Shown: positions 42,701-50,499 of the stretch, in pieces | Layout: each line of letters opens with the position of its first letter | How positions within the stretch are numbered: the first letter of the stretch is position 1 | Assembly (NCBI RefSeq): GCF_009208105.1 | Contig: NZ_WFKL01000001.1 | Location: forward strand, 3,534,001 to 3,598,000 | Reading direction: 5' to 3' | DNA: 64,000 nucleotides | Origin: Rouxiella sp. S1S-2 | Lineage (GTDB): Bacteria; Pseudomonadota; Gammaproteobacteria; Enterobacterales; Enterobacteriaceae | Notes under the pieces: generated by a model | Seen by the model: only the letters and a program-made list of their open reading frames with translations | Database searches by the model: none | What the model was told of the DNA's origin: nothing | Position numbers and translations under genes: made by a program

Positions 42701-43449
42701 ACAAGCGTCTTGTCTTGTTGAAGGAGGACCTACAGGCGGGTACTCCTGCATCCAGTGTCACTTCTGCAACGGTTGCTGTCGACTCTGTTTCATCTATACG
42801 TGCCGCCTTGCAGCAGTTGTCTCAGCTCCCAATTTCCCTGGTCGGAGACGTTCTCGGTCCACCTGGGCTTGGTTTCCGTGGATATCTTATACGAGAAGTC
42901 TCCAAAGCCGTGGCATCACTTCAACGTATAGCAGGGATGCTCCGCGACAGGAAAAACTCAGCGGATGAAGCAAGGATCGAGAATGACCTTAACAGTGCAG
43001 TGCGAGAGATTCTAAGTGCCTCCCTCGCATTAGCTAAATGGGATGTTGCTGACCAGTCTCTCGGTGGAATAACGGCAAACGGAAATCCCGGCGAGAGAGA
43101 CGCGGTCATTCGGGTGTCGGGACAAGAAATATCTGTTTATGAAGCACTCGTTTGTAAAGGGTTAGACAGGACAAACATCAAGAAGCATTTCGACAAGCTG
43201 CTGGCATACGGAACTTGCGATATCTATTTTCACGTTATTTACTCGTATGCACAGGATGTAAAACCCCTCCTTGATTATGTCAGGAGAATGCTTGAGCATG
43301 AAATTTTACCATCGCTCTCATACCGTGGTTGCGAGGCATTGACGCCTCCTGATTTTGAGACAAGCGGCTATTTAGCGACCTATAACGTCGACCATCGGGA
43401 AATAGCTGTAGTGTTCCTGATTGCTGACCTTAAAATCCGAACCGCCTGA
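39769..43449 (+). CDS. Large protein of unknown family (1226 residues), possible partner of the STAND protein
   Basis: A soluble protein that I do not recognise. No Walker motif, signal peptide or membrane span is visible. The first ~950 residues are mostly helical and include TPR-like stretches (ELEMVVVLAKYEMGHQDEAM, AILDTAIKEFETDKRLVLLK). A low-complexity Ser/Thr/Ala/Val linker near residues 985-1005 leads to a separate C-terminal domain ending HREIAVVFLIADLKIRTA, a hydrophobic strand followed by Asp-Leu-Lys that could be a degenerate nuclease core. The TTG start at 39769 has no good ribosome site; a GTG at 39793 is an alternative. Divergent orientation with the PD-(D/E)XK-STAND gene and similar base composition suggest joint acquisition. 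Confidence 0.65.
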   Translation: MLDNLTREYVSLVLKDKIVEGFEEVPPLDGMFAPLDVRSELKQAFVRWLPRPYYTRVALGSGEKVNELDLLSLCEHWRLEYPGEAKDLAKSWDESEERKADDGPFFNELVRLGWVFFDGGRWIMQGTPLGTLSLINYPSPSTKIFLEGLSKPRLIAKTDQQPTAVLALAKKILAEFWLEQYVPIENPEWFLSRLWERLCPAEPINTENNVTSLQAPVSENRASFKAANTDAVDCAFLEWAAWCHVIRGYGKWERQWSLSQQRFCREAAHRALARQTLWNGWDCDLARYVKVLQETYAIPLNQLRFASSAGKAPPRTIVARAGWLASREVEHLMMERLMMQRHGPNTVNFAFGLLCSELEKTDIGPGIMAAAEAILSYAVNHPMALLQLRFRVDSNPGLLVDMLLYRPTACLAAKWTIEWQPKSGRNNDLNRGREAQTKTFAVQDSLSVIAYHLNASSISLEECASLITWCYTSSTGMGRAIADPRRPVGRQLLGIFAKQNEQVQSEVLRHLVDQAAYENNIPRACFSGVLDGMNSLPLVTEAAIRPVIALYSVFARKQRLDWTDVAGLSSDMAGRLVAAAFAQATSDRDTFLIPFDGMELIHEASRDEEPTVRSSVARTMRIHIRLLARAVSGWPYETLPSVLCEVLKKLISRSVIEHDEKGRIGALTDRYSPTHSQSRETGSPAQDLASAWSKLDKSNQGDLLQVFGQSDDPVFLAELCQFLPTTAKPGIKARLRQLKPAEASVFWTWPELHHRIETLLIAGEYELAREHLEDVRQDVGKAPQQYWLALFALELQLFLKEEKWTALDSTTIPSKLDAATARQANDQLDFYRATSQLLRPGGDLASARTELQRLSSQPGASSTYRDNYFAVAIQQIIGPTSHPLSGADKLTGERLLGEINNAVAADNKLASNSLLANRAYLLFALQRPAAALESVAKRRSEVRSSELEMVVVLAKYEMGHQDEAMAILDTAIKEFETDKRLVLLKEDLQAGTPASSVTSATVAVDSVSSIRAALQQLSQLPISLVGDVLGPPGLGFRGYLIREVSKAVASLQRIAGMLRDRKNSADEARIENDLNSAVREILSASLALAKWDVADQSLGGITANGNPGERDAVIRVSGQEISVYEALVCKGLDRTNIKKHFDKLLAYGTCDIYFHVIYSYAQDVKPLLDYVRRMLEHEILPSLSYRGCEALTPPDFETSGYLATYNVDHREIAVVFLIADLKIRTA

Positions 43450-43669
43450 GCTGGTGCTGAGGATTCAGACGGTCACTTAAACGCCCTATTGATATGCGAC
43501 TGATGGAGGAGTGGAATGGTAAGTGTGGTGAAATTATTGATCATAGATATACCTCTAAAGGCGGTAGCATTAAAATACTCACTGCTTCAACCTAACCGTC
43601 AGCCAAGTAATATTTCGCGCAGAATAACACCCCTCATTTTTGTGCTGGGTAAACCGCTGAATAATAGGT

Positions 43670-44956
43670 TCATTCTTTGTTTAAGCGCTCTTGCGGCGTT
43701 TTCCACTTCAGCAACCTTTCAATCGCCGAATCCTCTGACAAGAACTGGCGAGCCAGTTGCAGCCGTTCCATAACCTGCAACTTCTGCTGTACATCAAGCG
43801 TTGCCGTATCTGATTCTGCTTCGTGAAAAAACTGCTCCAGCCGTTTGTCTTCAGCCCACTGAACCATAATAGATTTCAGCTCGGTACGGCTGGCACGGTA
43901 AGCTTCCTCTTCCCGACCTATCCGCTCCTTTTCAAGATATATGGCGAATTCCCGATCACGCTGGACACACCACTCCTCAGCTTTGATTCTGGCCTCTTCT
44001 AGCAGCTTTGAAATTAGCGGAACAGCCTTCTGCATCGCAGAAATCATATTAGGGATCTGGCTAATCAACCCACACTGTTTTGTCTGCCGGAACTGAACCA
44101 GCCATTTTGCGGAAGAATAAGGCGAATAAAGTTGCAACAAAAATCGCCCGGTAGGTAGGGTATGTTTCGATACGTGTATCAAATACTCAATATTTTTCCC
44201 CCGTATCCACCGTCCCATCTGTTCGTCACGAACATAGCGATTTTTGACTTTTTTCGCCGGAACATACTCCGTCATTTCAGCAAGATTAAACCCAAAGTAC
44301 ATATCACCGACACAAATAATACTTGGCGTATAAGGCCGCCATAAATTGTCCCAGCGATATCCTCCCACTTTTAGATCTTCCTTAATATCAATATCCGTAC
44401 GATGTAGCCTTTCTCCCGGAGCACCCAGCGTTACCCGATAACCCTTTTTTCCCAGAGCTTCAATGAACCGACTCAGGAACTCAATTGCTTTATCAAATCC
44501 CGAATCAGAGACGTTGAGATCCAGTAATTTCTTTTTCGCAGGTTTATAATAGCCATCTTCAGTAACCGAGGAGACTGGCAGATACATTTTAAGATCATTT
44601 ATCAATCCATAGCCATTACTCGTAACAGAAGCTTGGTTTTGGACTACTGAAGATGCTGCTTTTGATGCCGTAATGGCAGAAGATTGCATTGATGGATTGT
44701 CATTCTCACCTACCTTTACCACCTTACCCTTTTTCAGAGCGGGAATTGCAGGCGCAGTCCCTTTCGCCAGCGCTTTCCAATAACCAGCAAGCGGCCTGGG
44801 TATGCGCATTTCGCTGCATCGTTTTGCCAGTAACTCAGCACTGATGCCATACAGCACAGTTATACGTTCCGCGGGCTCGCTCCAGACCAAGTGGTACAGC
44901 GTTTCCCGATCCTGGGGTAAAGTCGGTGCGGCATCGTGTGGATTAATCTCTGACAT
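43670..44956 (-). CDS. Hypothetical protein with a helix-turn-helix-like N-terminus
   Basis: A 428-residue protein. The N-terminal ~60 residues read LYHLVWSEPAERITVLYGIS then LLAKRCSEMRIPRPLAGYW, a pattern I recall from the start of many uncharacterised proteins of bacterial accessory islands and probably a DNA-binding fold. A Ser/Ala-rich linker follows (about 90-120) and then an alpha/beta domain (170-330) with a long basic and acidic helical tail. The start at 44956 follows AAGGAGGGG; the frame continues upstream to 45070 without support. Function unknown; defence or DNA-processing is plausible from context only. Confidence 0.68.
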   Translation of the reverse strand: MSEINPHDAAPTLPQDRETLYHLVWSEPAERITVLYGISAELLAKRCSEMRIPRPLAGYWKALAKGTAPAIPALKKGKVVKVGENDNPSMQSSAITASKAASSVVQNQASVTSNGYGLINDLKMYLPVSSVTEDGYYKPAKKKLLDLNVSDSGFDKAIEFLSRFIEALGKKGYRVTLGAPGERLHRTDIDIKEDLKVGGYRWDNLWRPYTPSIICVGDMYFGFNLAEMTEYVPAKKVKNRYVRDEQMGRWIRGKNIEYLIHVSKHTLPTGRFLLQLYSPYSSAKWLVQFRQTKQCGLISQIPNMISAMQKAVPLISKLLEEARIKAEEWCVQRDREFAIYLEKERIGREEEAYRASRTELKSIMVQWAEDKRLEQFFHEAESDTATLDVQQKLQVMERLQLARQFLSEDSAIERLLKWKTPQERLNKE

Positions 44957-45230
44957 TGCGTCTCCCCTCCTTTGGCCTACATTATCAGAAATCTTTGCCT
45001 GTGTTGGTGATTGAAAGAAATCTGACCTGCTTTCCCTTGATTGGCGCACCATGGTGTTAGAAATGTCCATTTCATGCTGACAGTAGGAAATCCCTTTGAA
45101 GCAGCTTTGAGCGATCAGCGGACGTTTACGCTTAGTTCTGTGCTGATAAAAACATCATTAAATAGTATAATTAATCAAAGGGTCATGTGATATCTTTCAT
45201 AAAGATTAATTCTTAACTTGTAGGATTATT

Positions 45231-46271
45231 ATGTCAGATTTAGAAAAATTCCTGCCAACCTTGAAACGTTTATCTAAATTAGATAAGCTCTCTGAGAATG
45301 AAATTTCAAATCAATTCATGAGGAATCATGGCGTAGAACCAGTGATTTCAAAAAGTGAACTTTGTTATGCTTCTTTCGCAGTTAAAATTGATGATTTAAA
45401 CTTCTTGCTTACCGAAAGGCCAATATCGTACTTAAATAGACATTGGGGACGATGTTCGAATATTCAGTCGCATGCAAATTCACTTGGTATAGCATTACCC
45501 CTATATATTGGAGAAGGTACTCTTTCTTCTGCAATCCATGAAATTAAAAGATGTGAAAATCCACTTGATAATTCAAATAAATGGTTGTTCGAAAACTTCT
45601 CATTAGAAATTGCAATTGCTTATTTCAACAAATATTTTATAAAGAGCGAATCACTAAAAAACTATAAAACAATTATTTTTGAAGCTATAGAGGCTTTTTA
45701 TTTGGGATATGATCATATATCTATAATGTCGCTCTTCCCTGTCTTTGAAGGTGGGTTGAGGAACTTACTTGTAAAATTTTGTGATGGTGATAACACAAAT
45801 ACAAGTGCAGACAGATTTGAAAAGGAAATAAGAAAACTCATTATTACATGGGGAAGACGGCAGCTCCCAAATTTTGACTGGCATCCCGGCAAAGGTTATG
45901 ACATTGAAACTGAGGTGGATTTTTTCACACATTTAAACCCCCAGTGTGATGTGATTAATTCAACCAGATCTTTTTTTAAAAACGTCATATATAAACCAAC
46001 TGGAGGTGTTAATGAAGGTAGTTTCAATAGACATTTGACACTACATTTGCTGAATCAGGATTTCAATGAGCCATCTAATTTCGTTAGGATTTTCTTGGCG
46101 TTAACACATTTAACCTTTGCAGAAAGTCTGATGAACAATAATGTCCCTTTCTTCTGGGAAGGTGTAGATGACAATGACCGACGCATTGCTTCATTCATTT
46201 CTAGAAGTGGTGATATTATTTTTGGAATGCGTAGAAAAGAAATTAGTAAGCTTGGGTTAAATTTATACTGA
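45231..46271 (+). CDS. AT-rich hypothetical protein with an NRHxxxH motif
   Basis: A 346-residue soluble protein, much more AT-rich than its neighbours, suggesting recent and separate arrival. The part around residues 165-290 resembles a helical domain seen in abortive-infection-type proteins: SLFPVFEGGLRNLLVKFC, then GSFNRHLTLHLLNQ. The NRHxxxH motif is similar to HEPN RNase active sites (R-x4-6-H), though spacing here is not canonical. AGGATTATT precedes the ATG. No partner gene with an antitoxin look is adjacent. An RNase-like toxin or defence protein is a hypothesis. Confidence 0.6.
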   Translation: MSDLEKFLPTLKRLSKLDKLSENEISNQFMRNHGVEPVISKSELCYASFAVKIDDLNFLLTERPISYLNRHWGRCSNIQSHANSLGIALPLYIGEGTLSSAIHEIKRCENPLDNSNKWLFENFSLEIAIAYFNKYFIKSESLKNYKTIIFEAIEAFYLGYDHISIMSLFPVFEGGLRNLLVKFCDGDNTNTSADRFEKEIRKLIITWGRRQLPNFDWHPGKGYDIETEVDFFTHLNPQCDVINSTRSFFKNVIYKPTGGVNEGSFNRHLTLHLLNQDFNEPSNFVRIFLALTHLTFAESLMNNNVPFFWEGVDDNDRRIASFISRSGDIIFGMRRKEISKLGLNLY

Positions 46272-46345
46272 TGTAAGCGTAATCTAAAATACAAATCAAG
46301 TATAGGTCGTATCCCTCTTTTTTCGATTGCCCTAAAGGAAATTTA

Positions 46346-46419
46346 TAACATCCGCTTTTGGCACGACGCGGATGCATTAACTGAGCGAAGGGGCCACTGT
46401 GAGTTAGAAGCGGATGTTA
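46346..46419. repeat. Inverted repeat with 12-bp perfect arms
   Basis: TAACATCCGCTT (46346-46357) and AAGCGGATGTTA (46408-46419) with 50 bp between. It follows the plus-strand 346-residue gene and faces the minus-strand gene ending at 46490. It could end transcription or be the remnant of a mobile-element end. No T tract is attached. Confidence 0.65.
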
Positions 46420-46489
46420 GGAATGGGTATCTGTCCTATAAGCGTAAGAAGTGGTGGGAGACTGTATTGAAATCCTCCCTCTTATGCAT

Positions 46490-46993
46490 TCAAAAAAATG
46501 GATCTAGTATTATAAAATCGTTACCCCGCTTCATTACATTTTTGGGGCAAACCAAATCAATATGTAGATTGTTATTCCTGGCATATACAAACAGTATGTC
46601 TATGTCATTAACCAAACCAAAAGGATCAGTTGCAGGTTTTTTCCCTTGTCTTATTTCATTTAAAGCTGTTAAAGCCCATGTTTGATAATTTTCACTTTCT
46701 TGCTGAGACATTGCAGTTAGTAGTTCGGTTTCTGTGATTGAATACTCTCCGTTAAAGTTTAAATCATTAACAATTCCTAATGGCTCACTATGAAGAAATA
46801 TTTTAACTACATTTTTTAGGCCAGAGCTAGTAGATAGAATAAGCCTGGCGAAGTGCGGATAACCAGGATCATCTCCAATACGAACAACGGTCGAACCTTT
46901 AACTAAAACATCTGTGTATATTCCCGATAAATTATTAGAAATTGCTGTATAACCTTTAGCTTTGTAAGAGTTAATAGATTGTTGTTTTGTCAT
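46490..46993 (-). CDS. Hypothetical protein, AT-rich
   Basis: A 167-residue soluble protein that I do not recognise. It has a mixed strand and helix pattern with conserved-looking charged segments (VRIGDDPGYPHFARLIL, TDPFGLVNDIDILFVYARN). No catalytic motif, signal peptide or membrane span is seen. Base composition matches the AT-rich gene at 45231 rather than the STAND genes. The short, acidic, stand-alone form is compatible with an immunity or anti-toxin-type protein, but there is no direct evidence. Confidence 0.55.
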   Translation of the reverse strand: MTKQQSINSYKAKGYTAISNNLSGIYTDVLVKGSTVVRIGDDPGYPHFARLILSTSSGLKNVVKIFLHSEPLGIVNDLNFNGEYSITETELLTAMSQQESENYQTWALTALNEIRQGKKPATDPFGLVNDIDILFVYARNNNLHIDLVCPKNVMKRGNDFIILDPFF

Positions 46994-47413
46994 TTACTTT
47001 ACCTTACGCCAGAAAGATATCTGCTCAGCACTCTATATTATCCGATATTTGGCTGAGTGGCTTTGACTTTATCAGTAGGTTATCCTGTAAGTATCCCTGC
47101 AAAACGAACCATCAATTTTTAGAGAGTCTTTGGCCCCCCAGCTTCCGCTCCTGGCACGAAACGGACAGGCAGGAAAGCCGTCAGGTCTGAATCGGACGAT
47201 ATGCCTGAAGCCAAGTGGACTGACACCCCTAAAGCTAGATTGTTCCTGATATGTAAATGAGATTTATGCATATACACTTCTGGTACAAAGTCGCCACCAA
47301 GAAAGAATCTAGGTTTGCTTCGTACCCGCTGTTGGTCCTGCTCCGGGTATGGTTTTTCTGAGGAGAGCAGTGAACCTAACTATAGGCTGTTTCGAAAAGT
47401 ATTTTGAGTGTGG
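46994..47413. other. Intergenic gap
   Basis: About 420 bp with no convincing gene on either strand and no RNA gene recognised. Short open frames have no ribosome sites. Confidence 0.55.
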
Positions 47414-48001
47414 TTACTCTTTCCAGGGAACCCGCCAGGTACTGCCATCTTTCTTGCCTCTGTACGGCTCACCGCCATTCTCACGTTCATCTGTCCGGAA
47501 ACATTTTTTACCTTCCTCGCAGAAGACCCATTTTAGACGGGAATTATGGATCTGCTCATTCAGAGATGACAGTTCCGCCCGACGTTGCTGAACCTCGTCC
47601 AGTGAAGGGATCAGATATAAAATGGATGCGATAAAAACCAGCATCAATATAAACTGTGTGCCGAGAATATAACACCAGCTCCTAAAATTGAGGTTTTTTG
47701 CCGCTTTCTGATACTGCTCTGTTGCTGTTTTGGCTGCATCATTTGCCTGTTGAAATTTGACACTCAGCAGCTCCGCCGCCCTGTTGGCGGTTGTTTCCGC
47801 TGAACTATTTATGTTGTGGCGAACACCATCTTCCAGCTTCTGTAGATTGACATTCATCTTGTTAACAAAAGAAGCCAAAGCCACTGTTGCTTCTCTAGCT
47901 TTCTCACCATCACGCTCTGCTGCCTCGCGCAGTTTTTCGGCTGCGTCAAAGAACAACTGAACATCACGGTCAGTTAGGCTTTTGTCCACGTTATCTCCCA
48001 T
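47414..48001 (-). CDS. Membrane-anchored coiled-coil protein
   Basis: A 195-residue protein. The N-terminal ~105 residues form a long Ala/Glu-rich coiled coil (FFDAAEKLREAAERDGEKAR, ANDAAKTATEQYQKAAKNL). One transmembrane helix follows (YILGTQFILMLVFIASILYL, about 118-137), then a short coiled segment and a Cys-containing tail (VFCEEGKKCFRTDERENG). The start at 48001 is chosen because the first in-frame start, at 48040, lies deep in the upstream gene. It overlaps that gene by 11 bp and is surely co-translated. Coiled coil plus one span is seen in membrane anchors or effectors of conflict systems. Also similar in plan to mobilisation-associated MobX-like proteins. Confidence 0.72.
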   Translation of the reverse strand: MGDNVDKSLTDRDVQLFFDAAEKLREAAERDGEKAREATVALASFVNKMNVNLQKLEDGVRHNINSSAETTANRAAELLSVKFQQANDAAKTATEQYQKAAKNLNFRSWCYILGTQFILMLVFIASILYLIPSLDEVQQRRAELSSLNEQIHNSRLKWVFCEEGKKCFRTDERENGGEPYRGKKDGSTWRVPWKE

Positions 48002-48707
48002 AGTTCCATCCTCGCTCCATTCGCAGCTCCTTTTTCTCAAGCTCCAGCTCCAGTGCTCTTTCCATTTTCAATTCCCTTTCTTGTCTGTACGTCATCCATT
48101 TTTGATGGGACATGTTCAGCGCCATCAGATCCTCCAGCGCAACAAATTCCATGCCGCCCCCAGAATCCACAACCACGATCAGTGCGCCAGAACCTGTTTC
48201 TCCCGTACCCTGGCACCAGCGCACAAGCTTCAGATAATCCTTCTCCTGTGTATCCCGTTCATCGTTTCTCGACGAAATAACGTCATCCGCCACGGATTCA
48301 ATGAACCTCTCCAAAGCAAATGGCTTTTTCGCAGGTTTTTGTGTGTCGAATGCATCAAGATAAGGAGAAAAGAATGCTTCAACCCCTTTCAAAGGAAATG
48401 GCGCCGTTTCCACGTACCAGTGGACTCTGCGAGAAATACTCAGCATTTCCTGCTGCTCTTGTATAGTCGGTAATAGTTTTCTGTACCGAGTGAGTTCCTT
48501 TTTAGAACGGTTCGCCTGTGCCTTGAACTCGATAAGACGCAATGTACCTGGAAAATCGAGCAGGACATCACCTAGCGCCTTATCTTCCGGAGTCTGCTGC
48601 AACAAACTGACAGCCCCCGGAAGATATCCGGATTTGAGCCGTCCTCCTATGGAAACGCCCAATCCATAAAGGAAATTACCAATCACCACGTTTTCATACA
48701 GTTTCAC
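47991..48707 (-). CDS. Hypothetical nuclease-like protein, upstream partner of the coiled-coil membrane protein
   Basis: A 238-residue soluble protein. The N-terminal ~85 residues have the look of a PD-(D/E)XK core: an Asp in KALGDVLLDF, a strand ending LRLIEFKAQANRS with Glu-x-Lys, and a following helix. The middle contains WYVETAPFPLKGVEAF and the end is a strongly charged helix (MERALELELEKKELRMERGW). A GTG start at 48707 is chosen because GGAAGGA precedes it. Its last 11 bases overlap the next gene. This pair may be a two-component nuclease and membrane module; I do not recognise it as a described system. Confidence 0.68.
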   Translation of the reverse strand: MKLYENVVIGNFLYGLGVSIGGRLKSGYLPGAVSLLQQTPEDKALGDVLLDFPGTLRLIEFKAQANRSKKELTRYRKLLPTIQEQQEMLSISRRVHWYVETAPFPLKGVEAFFSPYLDAFDTQKPAKKPFALERFIESVADDVISSRNDERDTQEKDYLKLVRWCQGTGETGSGALIVVVDSGGGMEFVALEDLMALNMSHQKWMTYRQERELKMERALELELEKKELRMERGWNYGR

Positions 48708-49315
48708 GATCGTCCTTCCGCTGCTCAATAACTACGTGATATTTTTTCTTTCACACATCTTTTCTGAGAACACCTTCAAGTATGAAGTTCTCTGCCTCAT
48801 GGTGCCATACATTATTTATTCTTATAAAAACATTATCGTATAGCTACATACTGGTCTGGTACCACCGGGCCAAGCCGGCACTGATGCCTGCGCTGAGTCA
48901 TCTAATCTGTCGCTACCGTTCTCGGCGTACTGCTGCCTAATCCAGTGTTGCGGGGTATGACAGTGAATCCGACTGTGGGGAGTTCTAAAAAAATATTTGT
49001 AAGCTATGCTGAATCCATACTTAATCTGACACATTCATTATGACCTGTTCCTCATCTTTGAACGTATTGTTAAGTCTGAAACTTCCGCTTCGGAATAAAC
49101 AGACTGTCAGCTGTTGCACTACAGGGAAAGCCCCTCGTTACTCGCTCCGACTGCGCTTCCTACAAGGAACCCCATTATAATGATCACCCCATGCAGTGGA
49201 ACTTCTCATACCAGATTTATGTAACCCAAAACTATTGGTGGTCATTCTGGTGGTCTTGACAACAAGTGAATTCAGGTTTAGCTTACTTATTAGCCACTTG
49301 CTGGCAAAGGCGATC
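48708..49315. other. Right-end region of the ICE, no gene seen
   Basis: About 600 bp between the last cargo gene and the attachment site. Short open frames on both strands lack ribosome sites and recognisable domains. This is typical of the non-coding end of an integrated island. Confidence 0.6.
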
Positions 49316-49332
49316 CCAGTCAGAGGAGCCAA
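49316..49332 (+). mobile_element. Attachment site (attR-type), 3' end of tRNA-Asn
   Basis: CCAGTCAGAGGAGCCAA, identical to the last bases of enterobacterial tRNA-Asn and to the 17-bp direct repeat known for the Yersinia high-pathogenicity island and ICEKp-type elements. Only this 3' fragment is present, with no tRNA body upstream, as expected for the end distal to the integrase. The tRNA-type terminator follows immediately. Confidence 0.88.
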
Positions 49333-49340
49333 ATTTAGAG

Positions 49341-49380
49341 AAGCCCGCACAAGGAAACTTGCGCGGGCTTTTTGCTTTTT
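49341..49380 (+). terminator. Rho-independent terminator left from the tRNA-Asn gene
   Basis: AAGCCCGC..CAAG-GAAA-CTTG..GCGGGCTT stem (one mismatch) followed by TTTTTGCTTTTT. Lies 8 bp after the attachment core, the normal position for the tRNA terminator, so the sequence from here rightward is ancestral chromosome relative to this ICE. Confidence 0.88.
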
Positions 49381-49499
49381 CAATTCCCCCTCTACATCGA
49401 GAAGGTTGGCTGGTCTGATTTGGGGGTCATTGAGGTCGATTATGGCGTAGTGATCCGATGTATCATAGCGACACCGCGACCGTCTTTCATCCGGCAATG

Positions 49500-50444
49500 C
49501 TACCGATGTAATGGCGGATTTTCTCTGAAATATTGCACTAAAAAATCAATGCATACCTTTAATCTGGCCGACCCGGAGGGACGCGTTGAATAGACTGCCG
49601 AAATATTCGCATTTTGATACCACTGCGGTAGGACATGAATTAACTCCCCGGATTCAAGATGTTTTTGCACATCCCAGAGAGAACGCAGTGCAATCCCGTG
49701 CCCTTTCAATGCCCAATTAAGCACCACGCCTCCGCTATTAGAGGACAGCTTGTTTTTCACGTGGACCTGCATAATATCGCTGCCGTTGGTTAATGACCAA
49801 AGCCCAAACGACGCGTTGCGTTCCTGGATAAAAAGACAGCGATGTTTTTGTAAATCACTTATCGTTTCCGGCATACCGTAGGTAGCGATATACGCAGGTG
49901 ACGCACATATTATTCTTTTGTTTTCAAATAACAGCTTAGCTATGTACAGATCCTTTATATCCTCTCCGATGCGAATTTCTATATCAACATCCTCTTCAAC
50001 CAGATCAACTTCACGATCTGACAGTGTCAGTTTAATATTTAATGCTGGATATATTTTTGATAATTCAGAAACTGCATCGGAAATATGAGACAACCCGAAA
50101 CCAAAAGAACAGCTTATATTTATTGACCCAATGATAGAATCACGCCATTCGGCTAAATCCGAGATAAACTTATCCATGCTCCCGATAACACTCATCGCAC
50201 CGGATAGCGCTTTTTCACCATCAGGCGTTAAACGCATCGTTCTATTATTTCTGAAAAAGAGCCGCGTATCTAAATGTTTCTCAAGTATGTTGATTCTTTT
50301 ACTGATATAAGAAGGCGAAAGCCCGAGTTCAGATGCCGCGCGAGAAAAACTCTTATTTCTGGCGATAGTTAAAAAAACGTGCAGATCTTCAATTAACGGC
50401 CAGTGGGTTACCTTATTTTCTTGCGCGCTCATAGTGTTACTCAT
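49500..50444 (-). CDS. LysR-family regulator of the adjacent catabolic genes
   Basis: A 314-residue LysR regulator. The helix-turn-helix is at residues 30-50 (SFSRAASELGLSPSYISKRI). The substrate domain matches the DmlR/YafC-type branch, as in EVDLVEEDVDIEIRIGE. It is the first gene after the attachment site and is separated by only 55 bp from the hydrolase gene on the same strand, so it may be transcribed with the catabolic genes or from its own promoter. It most likely controls the catabolic set upstream and perhaps the divergent MFS gene. Confidence 0.88.
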   Translation of the reverse strand: MSNTMSAQENKVTHWPLIEDLHVFLTIARNKSFSRAASELGLSPSYISKRINILEKHLDTRLFFRNNRTMRLTPDGEKALSGAMSVIGSMDKFISDLAEWRDSIIGSINISCSFGFGLSHISDAVSELSKIYPALNIKLTLSDREVDLVEEDVDIEIRIGEDIKDLYIAKLLFENKRIICASPAYIATYGMPETISDLQKHRCLFIQERNASFGLWSLTNGSDIMQVHVKNKLSSNSGGVVLNWALKGHGIALRSLWDVQKHLESGELIHVLPQWYQNANISAVYSTRPSGSARLKVCIDFLVQYFRENPPLHR

Positions 50445-50499
50445 CTTATATCAAACCATGCTCTATCGATTTCAACAGGAAAACGATGATGAATGGACG

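Noticed and set aside
49240..49332. Complete tRNA-Asn gene
   Set aside because: Only the last 16-17 bases match. The anticodon and acceptor 5' arms are absent upstream.
49138..49497. Gene spanning the attachment site
   Set aside because: Open frames cross the tRNA fragment and its terminator, with no ribosome site or known domain.
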